This document shows, piece by piece, positions 11,454 to 23,713 of a stretch of 48,946 bases of DNA (position 1 is its first letter; every line of letters begins with the position of its first letter). The position numbers were made by a program, and so were the translations under genes. The notes under the pieces were generated by a model. The model was not told where the DNA came from and searched no databases. It saw only the letters and a list, made by a program, of their open reading frames with translations. Source of the stretch: Acephala macrosclerotiorum (lineage: Eukaryota > Ascomycota > Leotiomycetes > Helotiales > Mollisiaceae); assembly GCA_014904845.1 (NCBI GenBank), contig MU119539.1:2675-51620 (forward strand), read 5' to 3'.

Positions 11454-12004
11454 GGTGGGGTGGGGTTTTTCTCTTGCTGCTGAGCCGATTGGGAGGACGG
11501 AGGAGGCTACTACTATGGCTACCTAGTTTTGGGAATGTATCTACCTATTCGAGGAATAAGGGGTTGTTTGTTGGTGTTTGTATAGAGGGGTCTGTTATGG
11601 TAGAGAGGAGGGATGCGAATGAGAGGCTTTGTGGGGAGAGGTATATCTAGTGCTGCGCAGTTGCTTGGTGGGGTTGTGAAAGTACCGGTTCCGATGTTGA
11701 GGTTGCTTGACTTGAGCGCAGCGTTTAATTGGTTACGGTTTGCCAATGACTCGCTTCATTGGGGAGTCTCTGCTTGGGATGAGGAGGATAACATTGAAGT
11801 TTAGCCTTTGTCAAAGGTATATCTAACTATGATTGAAGAAGAGGTGGAGAGATATGAAGCAAAGCTCGCAAGCATGAAATCTTGAAAAAATTCGATTGTA
11901 AAACATTTCAATTCGATAAAAATTTGCTGGTTGAATAAAATACTTCCGAGAGATATCCCACCTTTTTCTGTACATCATATTAATAGACTTTAATCCTTAA
12001 GACA

Positions 12005-13716
12005 TCAAACACCTGTCGTCTCCACACCAGGATTTTCATTCTCTCCCTTCCTATCAAACTTATCACTCCCATTATCGAAAAGCATCCCTCCATCCAGCGT
12101 CCGAATCGCTGCAAGTCTATCTCTCGTCGCATCGTCTTTTGCGAAAAGTCTATCGACGTCTTCGAGTTCGAGACCTTTGGTTTCGGGGTAGAAGAGGTAG
12201 ATTATTGGGACCCAGCAGGCGTTTAGTACTGCGAAGATGATGTATGTTCTGTGTTAGGAGGATTGGAGTTAACCTCATTTCGATCTAAGAGTCTGGGAGC
12301 AGGGAAGTGGGACATTGAAAAGAAGAGAGATGTACCTGTATCCAATATTCTGCAAGCTGATAGGAGTGATCTGAACGATCATGTAGTTGAAGATCCAATT
12401 GCACGCCGTAGATACCGAACTGCCCCTCTGCCTCAGTCTCAGGGGCAGGATTTCTGACGGGTAGACCCAGACAGTGGCCTGGAAACCGATCGTGAAAGCA
12501 CCTTCGAACAAGAAGAGCATTACAGCAGCACCAATACCACACCCATGCGCTATTGATGTTTTGTGCTGGACGTTGTAGATGAGACCAGTTTGCACGACCA
12601 TCACAGCCGCCATAACAGAGATCATAGATAGCAAGAGGGGTCGGCGGCCGATGCGATCGATAAGGAGCCATGGGATGAATGAGATGACGAAGAACCATGT
12701 TTGCAGGAATCCTGACATGAGTGCAGAAAGGTGGTTGGAAAATCCAAGCGAAGTAGAGAACAACGTATTGCTGTAGTAGATCAAAGCATTGATGCCGCCG
12801 AGTTGTTGGAAAGCTTGAATCGAGCAAGCGATCAGGAAGCGACGCTGAGATTGGATCTCGTCATTGTGAAGAAGATCGCTCCATTTTCCGGCGCCGAGAG
12901 ATGCCTCGTACTCGCATGTCTTGATGATCGACTGGTGTAGACTGGCGATTTGAAGTGGGGATCGATGATAAGAATGAAGACGGGCGAGGACTGAGAGGGA
13001 TTCTTCTGGGTTGGCGTGGGAAGCTAGCCATCGAGGTGATTCGGGAATGAGAAGGAGCAAGACCAGCATTGGCAGGAGAAAGATGCATTGGAGAATGCAT
13101 GGTACCCGCCATGCGAACGATGCGGTATACGACTGGGTGAAGCCGTAGTCCATCCAATAGGCCAGGAAGATGCCTAGATTGAGGGTAGAGAGTTGCATGC
13201 AGACATCTGGAGGCATCAGTATGTGATTTTAAACAGTGAAAAGAGACTTACATAACCCTCTCGTGGCTTTCGGACTGAACTCCGCTTGAAACACAGGAAC
13301 AGTTGAATTGATGAATCCCATTCCAACACCTGATACAACTCTCGCAACAACCAAATGAGCTCTCGTATAAGCAGTAGCTTGCAGCAGTGCACCAATGATC
13401 ATGATCACGACACCGGTGCCGATGGATTTCTTTCGGCCGATCTGCTCGCCGAAGATCGAGGTGGCAACGCTGCCGAAGAAACATCCAACTTCATAGATGG
13501 CGACGATCAAACCAGTGATAGTCGCGCTGGGACTGTCAAATGTGTCTCTGAACGCGGTAGAGTTGACAAGACTAGATCAGATTAATCGAGATCAGGAGGG
13601 AAAGATAGGGAGTCGCACCCTCCCATGAGGCCATTATCGTATCCGATCAGAAGAAAGCCGAGACACGTGAGACTCGTGATTGCCGTGAACAGCAGTCGAC
13701 CTTCGAGTGGAGCCAT
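12005..13716 (-). CDS. MFS sugar transporter
   Basis: Four exons (13716-13619, 13571-13252, 13206-12336, 12248-12005) splice in phase to 510 residues, the usual length for the sugar porter family. Start: MAPLEGRLLF before the first helix with GYDNGLMGG. Family motifs in order: FGEQIGRKK after helix 2, PESPRWL after helix 6, QQLGGINALIYYSN in helix 7, DRIGRRPLLL between helices 8 and 9, and PETKGLELEDVD after helix 12. The introns are 47, 45 and 87 nt. The protein should import a hexose, disaccharide or related polyol by proton symport at the plasma membrane; the substrate is not evident. It is transcribed divergently from the Zn2Cys6 regulator with 750 bp between the starts, an arrangement that often, but not always, marks a regulator and its target. 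Confidence 0.93.
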
Positions 13717-14466
13717 GTTTGCTGAGAGCAAGATCGGAATGAGAGCGAGGGGATAAAGATATCAAGTTGTCGGCTTCAGCTGCGGGTCGCTAAGATGACG
13801 CGTGAGCTGCCAAGCTCCCCAACATCGGGCAGCTCTCTGAGCTATATACTATCCTTGTTCTAGCTTTCACACGTGTTATGGGCATCCACAATGCAGGAAG
13901 CGTAACATGGGGTCAAAGGAATAGAATAAGGTTGGGAAGAGAAGCATGGCTGACGAGATGCATGAAGTTGAAGTTGCTCAAGGACAAGGACAAGGACGCA
14001 TCTCGAGATTTGTGAGCTAGTCCTCTTTCTGCCAAGTCCAGACGCCTTGTCCCCACGGGGGCCAAGTGCGTCTCGCTTCGGCTGTCAGAAGGATGAAATG
14101 GGCTGGGCGTGAGTGGAGCGGGGGACGCCAGGGACTCGGCACTTGCAGGAAGCGTTGCAGGGGCAGCGAGGAAGGCGTGGAAGGTTCCGACGCACGGTTT
14201 TGTGCTTCCGCTGCAGGCGAAGCCATCAATCACCTCACTCGATCCTCGAAATCTCCTCACTTTACCTACAAAGACCGACGATCCCTCGCATCCCACGCCG
14301 CCTCCCTTCGCTCTCACCCCGCATTCCCCGACATTGTGCATTGAGACGTCTCGGCGCGGTGTTGACATTGCGCGATCATCTCGAGATTGCTTCATTTTCT
14401 GCCTGATTCAGGTCGCCGCCCTCCGTCAGTCGCCGCGCCGCCTTTCCAGCTCCCCATCGCACAGCA
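13717..14466. promoter_or_regulatory. Shared divergent promoter region
   Basis: 750 bp separate the start codons of the sugar transporter (-) and the Zn2Cys6 regulator (+). A CACGTG E-box sits at about 13869-13874 (within TCACACGTGTTATG). Towards the regulator the sequence becomes GC-rich with C-rich tracts (TCGCCGCGCCGCC-like runs). The long overlapping open frames in this stretch are a by-product of GC richness and do not look like genes. Confidence 0.5.
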
Positions 14467-17400
14467 ATGTCGGGCTCAGGACCTCAGAATCTGCTGCCCC
14501 CTATTGTCGGCGGGGCCAATGTCGCCAGTGTCCCTGCGATGCCTGCGATGCCTGCGATGATGCACTCGTCGACGCCCCAAAGTCAATCTCAGTCAAACGC
14601 CGACCCCATGCGTCAGCAGCCCCAGCCCCCGCAGGCTCCTCCCTCCCGTCCCCCGCCTCCACCGTTGGATACCATGAGAGCGTATCGAGCCTGTCTCAAT
14701 TGTCGGAATAGAAAAAGCAAGTGTGATTTGGATATCAATCAGGGGAGGCCGGTATGTTGATTCCGCTTGTGATGAAACAATCATGTCTTTGTGTATCCTC
14801 ACGTTTGCTGCCGGTAAGGCTCGAGTATCAAGGCTGGAGCATCTGAAGTCTAATGCTGCCAAGACTCATTTTGCACGAGAGCGGGGATCTCCTTGAAGAT
14901 TCACAGATATTCCGTACTCTTCCCCAAGGAGGAATATCAAAAGATGCTCAGTATCAACACCTCATCTCCTCTATCAACACGTGACTTTTACCGTCAAATC
15001 TTTTTATCTATCGTGCTAGACTTGTTTCACGATGCTGACGCTCATAGCCCTGCCGTCGATGCCAGAGAGAGAACCGAGAATGCGTGTTGGGAGAATCACA
15101 TCGAGGCGGACGTCGAGTGAGGAAGAAGCCGAAGCTCGATGATGAGGGAGCCACGAAAACCGACAGCAACCAGAGCACGCCCGCAAGTGCGAATGCTTCG
15201 TTCCAATCTCCAGCCGGGCCCACTCTACCACCACCCCACTTCAGTCCTCTTCAGAACCGAGAACCGTTACCCTCACCTCATCAGCCCTTTCACAGCCGGT
15301 ATGATAGCCGGCAAGAGGGAAGCTACGGATGGCAGCAAGGGACGCCTAATACTGCCGGATCAGAGACTACTAGCTCTAGGCATACTGAACTCACGAATGT
15401 AAGTTCTCCTCTCGGACAATCTTGCCTCCATAATGTCTAACAATCGACCAGATCACGAGTCCAGCAAATGATACCACATTTCGCTCTCGACAGGAATCGA
15501 CCATTAGCCTTATTGGAAAGCTAGGAGAACGTGGTGCAAATGAGGGTATCGCATCGGCTGATCTACAGAACCCATCAGATGCTCTCGAAATACTAGCCCA
15601 AGTAGCCGACAGGGCGGAGGATGAGAATTCTCCCGAACGCGGACAGACACCAGGCAATTCGAAGAGTGTCAGACCAGTTCCAAGGCGGCAAGAGCCGAGC
15701 CCTCCAAAGATGGACGATTACTGGCTATACAAGCCGATTCAGGATGGAATGATCAGCCCTGAGATGGTGTATTCGTTGTTTTCTACGTAAGTGATTCGAG
15801 AACGCTACCTATGCTGCTGCTGACAGAACGCAGATATGAAGAGTTCTTTCATCCCTTCTTTCCTATCATCCCACGAGAGACGTTCGACCGGACGCGGCTC
15901 CCGTGGTTATCCCGACGCGAGCCGCATCTCTTCTCCGCAATACTGACGGTCGCCTCGAAGGACAATGAACGAGTACATCAGATATGTTACGATCACATGC
16001 AGCAGCTGGTTTCCGATATCCTAGCAGGAGCGGACGCGAACGTCGAAGCCGTAGAAGCACTTCTACTTTTATCACAGTGGGTATCGCATCGACCCCAAGC
16101 TTCTGTTGCTGTTGGGCGAGGCGAGGAAGATAGGGTCGCATGGATGTACATCGGGACAGCTCTACGGCTTGGATACTTCCTCGGTATCGATCGAGCAGCT
16201 TTTAAGAGCGACTCGCATGAGGATCCAGCAAAGTTCAATCGAAAGCGGCTCGTGTGGTCTGCCTGCTACATCTGCGATCGCCAGGTTTCCGTCCGACTCG
16301 GCAAAGGATTTTGGGCACGAGGGCCAGGACCGCTTTCGGGATTGAAAGCGAGCGACTTTCCAACTCTTCAAAGAATGAATCCGAACGACGATGACTGGGC
16401 TTTGATCTTCCAAGCTAATCTTGAGCTCACTCAGATCTTCTCCAACGTTCATGATATTCTGTATTCGTCCAAAGGTCATGGGTGGAAGGAAATGTTGGAG
16501 GGACGATACGCCAAATATCTCGACGACTTCCGGACCAGCATTCGCAGCTGGAATGATGTCTGGGGAACCCTGATATGTTCATCACGCATCAAAGCTAGCC
16601 TACTTCTGACTTATGACTACCTCCGACTGTACGTTAATGCTTTCGCCTACCAAGCAACTATTTCGCGTGCTGTCACCTTTCACCGCGATAGCCAACATAA
16701 TCCTAATCGACCAATGCCACTCATCAGCGCCACGGCCCCGGATGCAAGATTCATCTACGAAGCGCTGGATGCCGCCAAATCCCTTCTCTCGACTTTCAAC
16801 AACTTTGTCGACCCCCAGACACTGCGGTACATGCCATCATCATATTACCTGTTCATAATCTACTCCGCTGTGTTCCTCTACAAGGTACGTTTTCCCTCCT
16901 TCACTGCAATGTCCCACCTGTCCCTTTCCTATTTGTCCCTTACATGTCTCCTAACATCCATGCCAGGCACGATCAACAACAACAATGACAGAAGAAGAAC
17001 GTACCGGCGTTCGCCACCTCATAAACCAAACCATCGAGCGTCTCCAACGCGCCTCTGTCGGAGCAAACCACATGGGCAGTCGCTACGCCCGTCTCCTCCA
17101 ACTCCTCTGGCGAAAAGCACCAAAACGAAACCCCAACGCAAATCAGCAATCCTCGTCAATCGAATCCCGGCTCAATCCAAATACATCAGCTCCTAACCCA
17201 ACTGCCAATCCCACAGACCCATCTCAATTCGATCAAGTAAGCTACCCCACACACGGCCAATTTGGCGGCGGCATGAATAATATGGGTGCACCACCAGGAT
17301 TCTCGTGGTTGGATCTTGGAGCTACCTGGAATTTCGCGACCCAGAATGGGAATTCGAGTTCTGGGTCTGCGGGTGAGGGTAGGGATGGCGATGAAGGGTC

Positions 17401-17494
17401 TTTAGGATTGGGGAGTGAGATGAGTCCGTTTGATATGAATCTTTTGACGGATTATAGTTTGCTTGAGGGGGATAATCCGAATTTGATTTTCTGA
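14467..17494 (+). CDS. Zn2Cys6 transcription factor with fungal-specific middle domain
   Basis: Five exons (14467-14751, 15048-15398, 15452-15786, 15834-16884, 16967-17494) join in phase to 849 residues. The N terminus is Pro/Gln-rich. The binuclear zinc cluster starts near residue 77: CLNCRNRKSKC in exon 1, then CRRCQRENREC in exon 2 after a 10-residue loop, followed by a basic GGRRVRKKPK linker. A fungal transcription-factor domain occupies roughly residues 330-670 (GTALRLGYFLGIDR and LVWSACYICDRQVSVRLG are its signature helices), and the C terminus is Asn/Gly-rich and acidic, probably activating. The zinc cluster and linker resemble Aro80-type regulators of amino-acid catabolism, but I am not certain enough to give a symbol. 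It is a nuclear DNA-binding regulator, presumably of CCG-type sites. Confidence 0.93.
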
Positions 17495-18261
17495 TTGTCT
17501 CCTCCCCTTGTAGGATTCCGTCAGGGCGGGGTGTTGGTGTTAGGATTGGGGTTCTTGTCTATTTAATATGAGTGTTCGGGTTGGAGTATCGGTGGAAACG
17601 GAATTCGGCGTCGAGGATCGGAAAATGAAACGATATCATTCTCTTTCCAGCCCTCATGCACCATGTTGACGACTCGATAAAGCATTGCGATAACAAGATT
17701 GGCGATAGCGATGCCAAGGTCGGTTCGTCCCGTCGCTTGAAAAGATGGCCGTCTTGAGTGCCCAATCTGCACTTCGGCGCTGTCGTATACTACCCACAGG
17801 CCAAAATAAATGTTAATCTTGCCAAGGGGTGGTGAGACCAATCATCTCTCCACGATTCACGGTATTTTGCTATATCTAGTTAAATACTGGCCTGTGCTCA
17901 TTAACATTTATCATGGCCTGTACAGTAGAGGGTAAGCTTTCCCGCTTCCACAGGACAGCATCTCATGCACCTCGGAACTTGTCATTCCTTTTTACCCGGC
18001 ATTGCGCGATATCTCGATGGAGATAAAGATGCAGCAAATCCCGGCCTCTCCTGTCCTACAAGAGGTTGCTTTGAGTTTCGCTAGTAGCCCAGGTGCAGAA
18101 AGCTTGCATGCATGTACCCGCCCCTGTCCTACTAGCTTGCTTGCGTGCGTGCTCTTTCGCACTCGGATTCCCACTCTGTATTTTTTCTTCTCCACATCGC
18201 AACTTTGCGGTCTAATCTCCTCTTCGACGCTTGAAGTCACCAGTAATATTAGCTGTTCGTC
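17495..18261. other. Intergenic
   Basis: No gene seen; it separates the regulator's stop from the permease start and should contain the permease promoter. The last 100 bp are pyrimidine-rich. Short overlapping open frames on the - strand (17559-17841) show no domain or splice logic. Confidence 0.5.
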
Positions 18262-20216
18262 ATGGCGGAGTCTCTCCCCACCACGACTGGCGAGGAGTAT
18301 AATGGGACTGAGAAGGCTCGGTTCCAGGTCGAGTCTCTTGAAGAATCGGGAGATGATATTTATAGCCAAGCTAACCCCTCACGACCGGGGTTCACGAAGT
18401 CGGATCAGAAGGATATGTGGCGGATGGGGAGGGTGCAGGAATTCAAGGTTAGTAGGGGGTCGATTGTTTTGCAACTAGGGGCAGGCGAGGGATGCTGATT
18501 CTGTGATGTGATTGTAGAGGAATTATCGTCCGCTTTCTGCGTTGAGTTTTGCTACTGTTTTGACTGCTGTTTGGGAGTATTTGTTGATGTAAGTCTCTAG
18601 TATCTTGGAGAAAAGAAGTGAGGGGGAAGTGATGGAGGTGATTGACTAATAAACGTGGCACAGGGCGAATACGCAGGGGATGATTGATGGTGGGTTGGCG
18701 GGGTTGTTTTGGGCGTATATTTGGAATTTTGTGGGGTTTAGTTTTGTGGTTTTGAGTTTGGCTGAGATGTCTTCTATGTATGTAATCGCGGCGAGCTCCC
18801 CGATTTCTGCTCTGTAGCGCGAACGTCGCTGATGGTCGACTGATAGGGCACCGATAGCTGGAGGACAGTATCACTGGGTGTCTGAATTTGCGCCTCCGAA
18901 GTATCAGAAGTTTCTGAGTTATGTTACGGGTATGAAGGCGACTTCCTTCTAGGCTCTTTTGAGCTGGCATTCAAGACTAACCACGATTCTAGGTTGGATG
19001 TCTACCCTCTCCTGGCAGGCCGGAAACGCCTCGGGCTCCTTCCTCACAGGAACAATTATCCAAGCCCTCCTGGTCGTCAACTATCCCGACTACAACCCAA
19101 AAGCATGGCAAGGAACTCTCTTCGTCTTCGCCATGGTCCTTGTCCTCTTCATCGTCAACATCTGGGGTGCCTCAGTTTGGGCAATCATCCAAAATGCTCT
19201 GATGGTCTTGCACATTGTGTTCTTTCTGATTGTGATTATTATCCTTTGGGTCATGGCTCCGCATCAAAGCGCCAAGAATGTATTCACTCAATTCTCGAAT
19301 GAGGGTGGATGGTCGAGTATGGGGTTGAGTGTTATGGTGGGGCAGATTACTGCTATTTATTCTTTGCTCGGTACCATTTCCCATCCCCATCCCCCTCATC
19401 CTCATCACTTACTGACATGAAACAGGATCCGACGCAACCGCCCACATTTCTGAAGAAGTGCGAGACGCAGGACGATACGTCCCAATCTCAATCTTCTGGA
19501 GCTACATCGTCAACGGCATCATGGCCATAATCTTCCTCATTACCTACCTCTTCTCCGTCTCTTCAGTTGATGATGCGATCAACGATCCTTCAGGTTACCC
19601 ATTCATCTACGTCTTTCAATCCGCTATGTCTAATTCTGGCGTGACGGCTTTGACGATCCTTATCTTGTTGATTGTTATCGCGGCGAATATCTCTTGGAAC
19701 GCTTCTACCGCTCGTCAAACCTTCGCTTTTGCACGAGATAACGGCCTCCCATTTTCGAAATGGATCTCCCACGTCAGTACTACGAAAGAATTGCCAGTAA
19801 ACTCAATCATCCTCACCTGCATAATCACCTGTCTCCTCTCCCTAATCAACATCGGTTCCGCAACCGCATTCAACGCCATCATCTCTCTGCAAGTATGCGC
19901 TATAATGCTGACCTACCTCATCTCCGTCTCCTGCGTTCTCTATCGACGTCTAGCACATCCAGAATTGATTCCAAAGGCGAGATGGAGTCTGGGGAAGTGG
20001 GGTGTACCTGTTAATTTTGTTGGTGTGGTTTATGTGTCGTTCGTGTTCTTTTGGAGTTTTTGGCCGAATCAAGTCCCTGTGGATGTGAACAATTTTAATT
20101 GGAGTGTGGTGTTGTTTTTGGGTGTGTTGGGGATATGTTTGGTTATGTATGTGGTGAAGGGGAGGAAGGTGTATAATGGGCCAGTTACGATTATTAGGGC
20201 TGCTCGAGTGGATTGA
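18262..20216 (+). CDS. Amino-acid/GABA/choline-type permease (APC superfamily)
   Basis: Six exons (18262-18447, 18518-18588, 18664-18777, 18847-18929, 18993-19370, 19426-20216) splice in phase to 540 residues. A hydrophilic N-terminal tail of about 70 residues is followed by twelve predicted membrane segments. Hallmarks: SFATVLTAVWEYLL in helix 1, APIAGGQYHWVSEFAP between helices 2 and 3, HISEEVRDAGRYVP after helix 6 (the fungal ACT-family consensus), and TARQTFAFARDNGLPF after helix 8. The family imports GABA, choline or neutral/basic amino acids at the plasma membrane. It runs in the same direction as the upstream regulator, 767 bp away, and converges with the DUF1772 gene. The first four exons are very short, common for this family in filamentous fungi. 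Confidence 0.93.
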
Positions 20217-20428
20217 GATGCCGCTTAACATACTAGGTTATAAGAAGAGTGAAACATAGATTTGGAAATCTCAAGAATACGAATTCGGGTTGAAGAAAGA
20301 TCGCAAGTCGCGTTCCAAAAATCAAAACTTGGACAGCCACCTCCCTGCTCGATCCTCCGATTCTCAAAGGCGTTTTAAACCCAATCCACCTTTACATCTC
20401 ATGCCGAGAGCTTTCATTCAAACACCCC

Positions 20429-20908
20429 TCATAGCTGACTTTGAGTAATAGCCCACAACCCACACACCGCTCCAACGAGCGGCATCCCCCCTCTCACAAA
20501 ATTCATCCACGTCCATTGCCGCAACAGTCCCTCCACCTCCTCCCTCCGCACCTTCTCCCGCTCAACCTCACTCTCCGCAATACCATTCAACCTCTTAATC
20601 CCCGGCATCATAACAAGAAGTGTCCAAGGGGTCTGCGATAAGGTAGCCACACCAGCAATTGCCCATAATGTTCGTTGGGCGGGATGCAGGTAGGCGGTGA
20701 GTAATGAACAGGAAGCGGAAAAGAGTCCAAGAGGCACTAAGGAGGCGGCCCCGCGATAGTATAGTTGGCTGAATATTGGGGTTGAGGTACTAGGAGGGAG
20801 GGAGTAGAGGGTTGGGAGGGTTAGGAGGGAGGCGCTGATGTTTATTCCGGAAAGGAGGAGGGAGGTTGTTAAGCCGAGGATTTGGGAGGTGCGGATTGTG
20901 GTTTCCAT
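20429..20908 (-). CDS. DUF1772 (anthrone-oxygenase-like) membrane protein
   Basis: Single exon, 159 residues, ATG at 20908-20906. Four hydrophobic segments are visible: ILGLTTSLLLSGINISASLL, LVPLGLFSASCSLLTAYL, TLWAIAGVATLSQTPWTLLV and GMPLVGAVCGLWAI. The conserved C-terminal helix of DUF1772 is present (LLRQWTWMNFVRGGMPLVGA: W, N, R, P, G in the expected order). Some family members act as anthrone oxygenases in polyketide pathways, but most fungal copies lie outside clusters and have no known role. No polyketide synthase is present here. The gene converges with the amino-acid permease, with about 210 bp between the stops. Confidence 0.85.
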   Translation of the reverse strand: METTIRTSQILGLTTSLLLSGINISASLLTLPTLYSLPPSTSTPIFSQLYYRGAASLVPLGLFSASCSLLTAYLHPAQRTLWAIAGVATLSQTPWTLLVMMPGIKRLNGIAESEVEREKVRREEVEGLLRQWTWMNFVRGGMPLVGAVCGLWAITQSQL

Positions 20909-21186
20909 TTTGGTTTGAAGCTGGGAGTGAAGAGGGATTGAGATCTTGTCTGTTTTGGTTCTTATCTTGATGAATGGGGAGCTGGGTTCTGATTATAAAT
21001 GTGTCAACTATTATAATGAATTTGATGATATTGATGATTGATTATGGTTCATTGTAGTGATGGTTCTCAGAACTCTCTTAAAACCCCGCAGCACTGACTC
21101 AGCACTAAATCACATGATTATTGACAAGATGATTGGAGTTTGTGTTAGCGCATGATGTGCTGCCTCTTGGTGATTAGCGAGGATAG
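20909..21186. other. Intergenic upstream of the DUF1772 gene
   Basis: Promoter side of the DUF1772 gene; nothing specific recognised. It ends where the MITE target site begins. Confidence 0.4.
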
Positions 21187-21189
21187 TAA

Positions 21190-21462
21190 CGAGCCTGGGA
21201 TCAAAAGTCTGTGTTTTATAGGCCTTCTCGCTAACAAATAAACGCTGAAACCAAATTTCGATTTTTAACCATAAAATTAAAATAGCTCCGATTTGCTTGA
21301 TAAACTCACTGTAGCGTCTTATAAGTATCGCATTATAAGCTCAAATGATTCCGATTTGTGCGTATTCTATAGTGTTCAAGTAAAGTCGTTAACTTTGGTT
21401 TTCATCGCTTAAAAATGCCCTAAAAAATGCCTGTAAAACACAGACTTTTGATCCCAGGCTCG
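21190..21462. mobile_element. MITE with 34-bp TIRs and TAA target duplication
   Basis: Terminal inverted repeats at 21190-21223 and 21429-21462 match at 33 of 34 positions; they begin CGAGCCTGGGATCAAAAGTC. The element is 273 bp and contains no open frame. It is flanked by the direct trinucleotide TAA (21187-21189 and 21463-21465). TWA duplications are typical of PIF/Harbinger transposons, so this is probably a non-autonomous Tourist-like element; Tc1/mariner-type TA insertion is the alternative. It has escaped RIP (normal composition), which suggests recent insertion or a length too short to trigger RIP. Confidence 0.88.
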
Positions 21463-21465
21463 TAA

Positions 21466-23710
21466 AGGGGTGGTGGAGTGTTTGGCTTTCTGATAACGGG
21501 GTTCAACGCAGCTGTTTCTTAGCATATTGAAGATGATTTGTTCGCGGAAAGTTCACGATGCTGACTGCATGATAAAGGCTGAAGTCTAAGGGTTCTAGTG
21601 TGGTGCCAAAACACGCCCAGGCGAGTCCAGGCCCTTGGTTAGGGCAGCTGGCGGCTGCGACGTCCCGTGCCTCACCTTGCTTGATACTTTCGAACTTCTC
21701 GAGGACTTCGTGAATACCGGGTTGTTGAAAGGGCAGAGGAAGGGGTTTGCTTCATCTGCGTCAGCTTCTCGCGTTCTACCATCCGTTCATTTAAACTTTG
21801 CAAGTTACGAATTTTAAGTTTTGAAAAAAAATTCATTTGCAATCAGTCGATCAACGGTATATAAAGATAGATATCTCTTTCAGACTTGCATTCCCGCTTG
21901 TTGGTAACATAATAGCAAACATTGGCTCCATGGGTCCCAAGTATAAATTCATGGGGAACTGGAACGCACTTTTACTTTGGCATCATCTCGACTTTTCGCC
22001 TGGCTTCATTTCCTAGACGCCACCCAAGCCGCAATTTCAACTGTTGCTTGCTCCCAGTTTCAATCTGTGCCTGTATAGATTTGCTGTCAACTTCCTTTTG
22101 TCAATTTAAAAAAATTTTTTTTTGTCGAGTTTGATTTCACTATCAGGTCTTGTATCATTGTCAACTTTGCTCTTTTGTCTCTTATTCAAGCTGGAAATAC
22201 AGGCGCATCCAGGGGGCGCAGAAGCTTGTATTTTTCCGCCAGTTGGACGCCCCTATCATCAAATGCGAACTTACAATGGTGATCAACAAACATGTTCCAA
22301 AGATTTCATATGTATTGAACTTTCCAAACGCTCTTGATTGTTTCCTTTCGGTGTGCGAAGTTGTTCTCTTCGCCAAAGGCGGTAAAGTGGCTGTTTGGCA
22401 GGATGTGTGACTGAGGTGGGCGAGATAGGGAGGCGAGAGGCGGAATTGCACAGTGATCAAATTGCTTGGTGGATAGAGTGTTGAAAGATGACGCATGAGT
22501 GTTGATAATGAGATTTGATTGAGCAGCGGGAGGTGAATGAGGCGGGGAAAGGGGCAAAAATATTTTAATTGGGAAAAGTGGCAATCAGATCTCTTCTAAA
22601 ACTACGACTTGAATGCCCTTTGAATGTCTGAAAGCGTTTGGGGAAGAGTATGGTACTGAGATCGAGTTAAGAATGCCTGTGTCAGGCAAAGTCAATTGAG
22701 GCTGAGAATATTTAGAAACGACAAAAAAAGCAAAAGCATTAAAATATGGCTTCCATTGTGCATTGTATTGTTTTATGTTCTTCCTGGGTATAGGTTCGAG
22801 GTCCCTTATCAGCTATATTCAAAATTACTCCCGTCTCCATATCGCATATCTTCCTTCGGCGTAAAGTTCTCAAGTTCTCTCAGCTTCACGTCGACTAGTC
22901 ATCATCATCATCGTCTCCCTTTCTCTTGCTTCCTCATTTTCCATACTATTCATCATCGTCCGAATCATCATCTGAATCACTGTCATCCTCATCGCCTCCC
23001 TCGTTTTCGGTGTTATCGCCTCCACCCCGAAGATGCAAACGCACATTGTCAAGGATAATTGTGGATGTTGGAGGAAGAAGCAAAGTCCGTGGCAAAGTTG
23101 TCCCGGTCACTGAGTCTTGAAGAAGCATTCTGTGCATCATTTCCTTACACAGTATTGGCTCAACTAGATGGAATGCTGCTAGTGTGGTATCGGCTTTTGA
23201 TTAAAACCGAGATTTCCCCGCCGTTAAAAGAGAAGAAAGAGAAGACGAGGAAACAACATTGTTGAAGAATTTGTAAGATGGTGGAGTTGCCAACTTCGTG
23301 CTATTGGATCGCATGTAACAAGATTCACAACAAGATAAATTGAAATAATGATGCCCACTACATCTGTATGTTGATTTCGCCTCTGAGCATGCCGTCCATC
23401 GTTGCTTGGCATCTGCTAACCTTACGCGAGAAGAAAAGGGCGGGGTCGACGAACGCATGCATCAATCGCTATGGAAGGGCATCTTTTCATTTGTTCGGTA
23501 TTCCAGAGAATACACGAATCATTAGATAGATAGAGGTTGAGGTATATCAGCTCTGTATGAAGCCACGATGCTCGGAATGAAGTATCGGTCGGCAAGCCAC
23601 TAAGAGCCGAACATTATATTCGGAATGGCGAGAGCACGCGGCCTCCCGCGGAACCTAGATAGGAAGATACACTTGCTCGTACCTTCCGGATACCTAATTA
23701 CTGGATGTGG
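21466..23710. other. Gene-poor stretch
   Basis: No gene could be supported. Open frames are short and overlap on both strands. Between about 22900 and 23020 there is a TCA/TCC-rich low-complexity tract that reads as an Asp/Ser/Glu-rich peptide on the - strand (within 22946-23140); this could be a remnant but has no domain. Composition is intermediate between gene blocks and RIP blocks. Confidence 0.45.
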
Positions 23711-23713
23711 TAC

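Noticed and set aside
14109..14711. 200-codon open frame over the 5' leader and first exon of the Zn2Cys6 gene
   Set aside because: It overlaps the zinc-cluster exon in another frame, has low-complexity composition and exists because the region is GC-rich.
17559..17841. Two overlapping - strand frames between the regulator and the permease
   Set aside because: No motif, no splice sites, no similarity I can recognise, and both cover a 3' flank/promoter region.
20429..20908. Reading the DUF1772 gene as part of a polyketide cluster
   Set aside because: No polyketide synthase, thioesterase or other pathway gene is in the window, and most fungal DUF1772 genes are not clustered.
21635..22410. Short + strand frames in the gene-poor stretch
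   Set aside because: Mutually overlapping, under 90 codons, no coding-like composition.
22795..22812. GGTTCGAGGTCC word resembling a tRNA T-arm
   Set aside because: No acceptor stem or anticodon arm could be paired around it.
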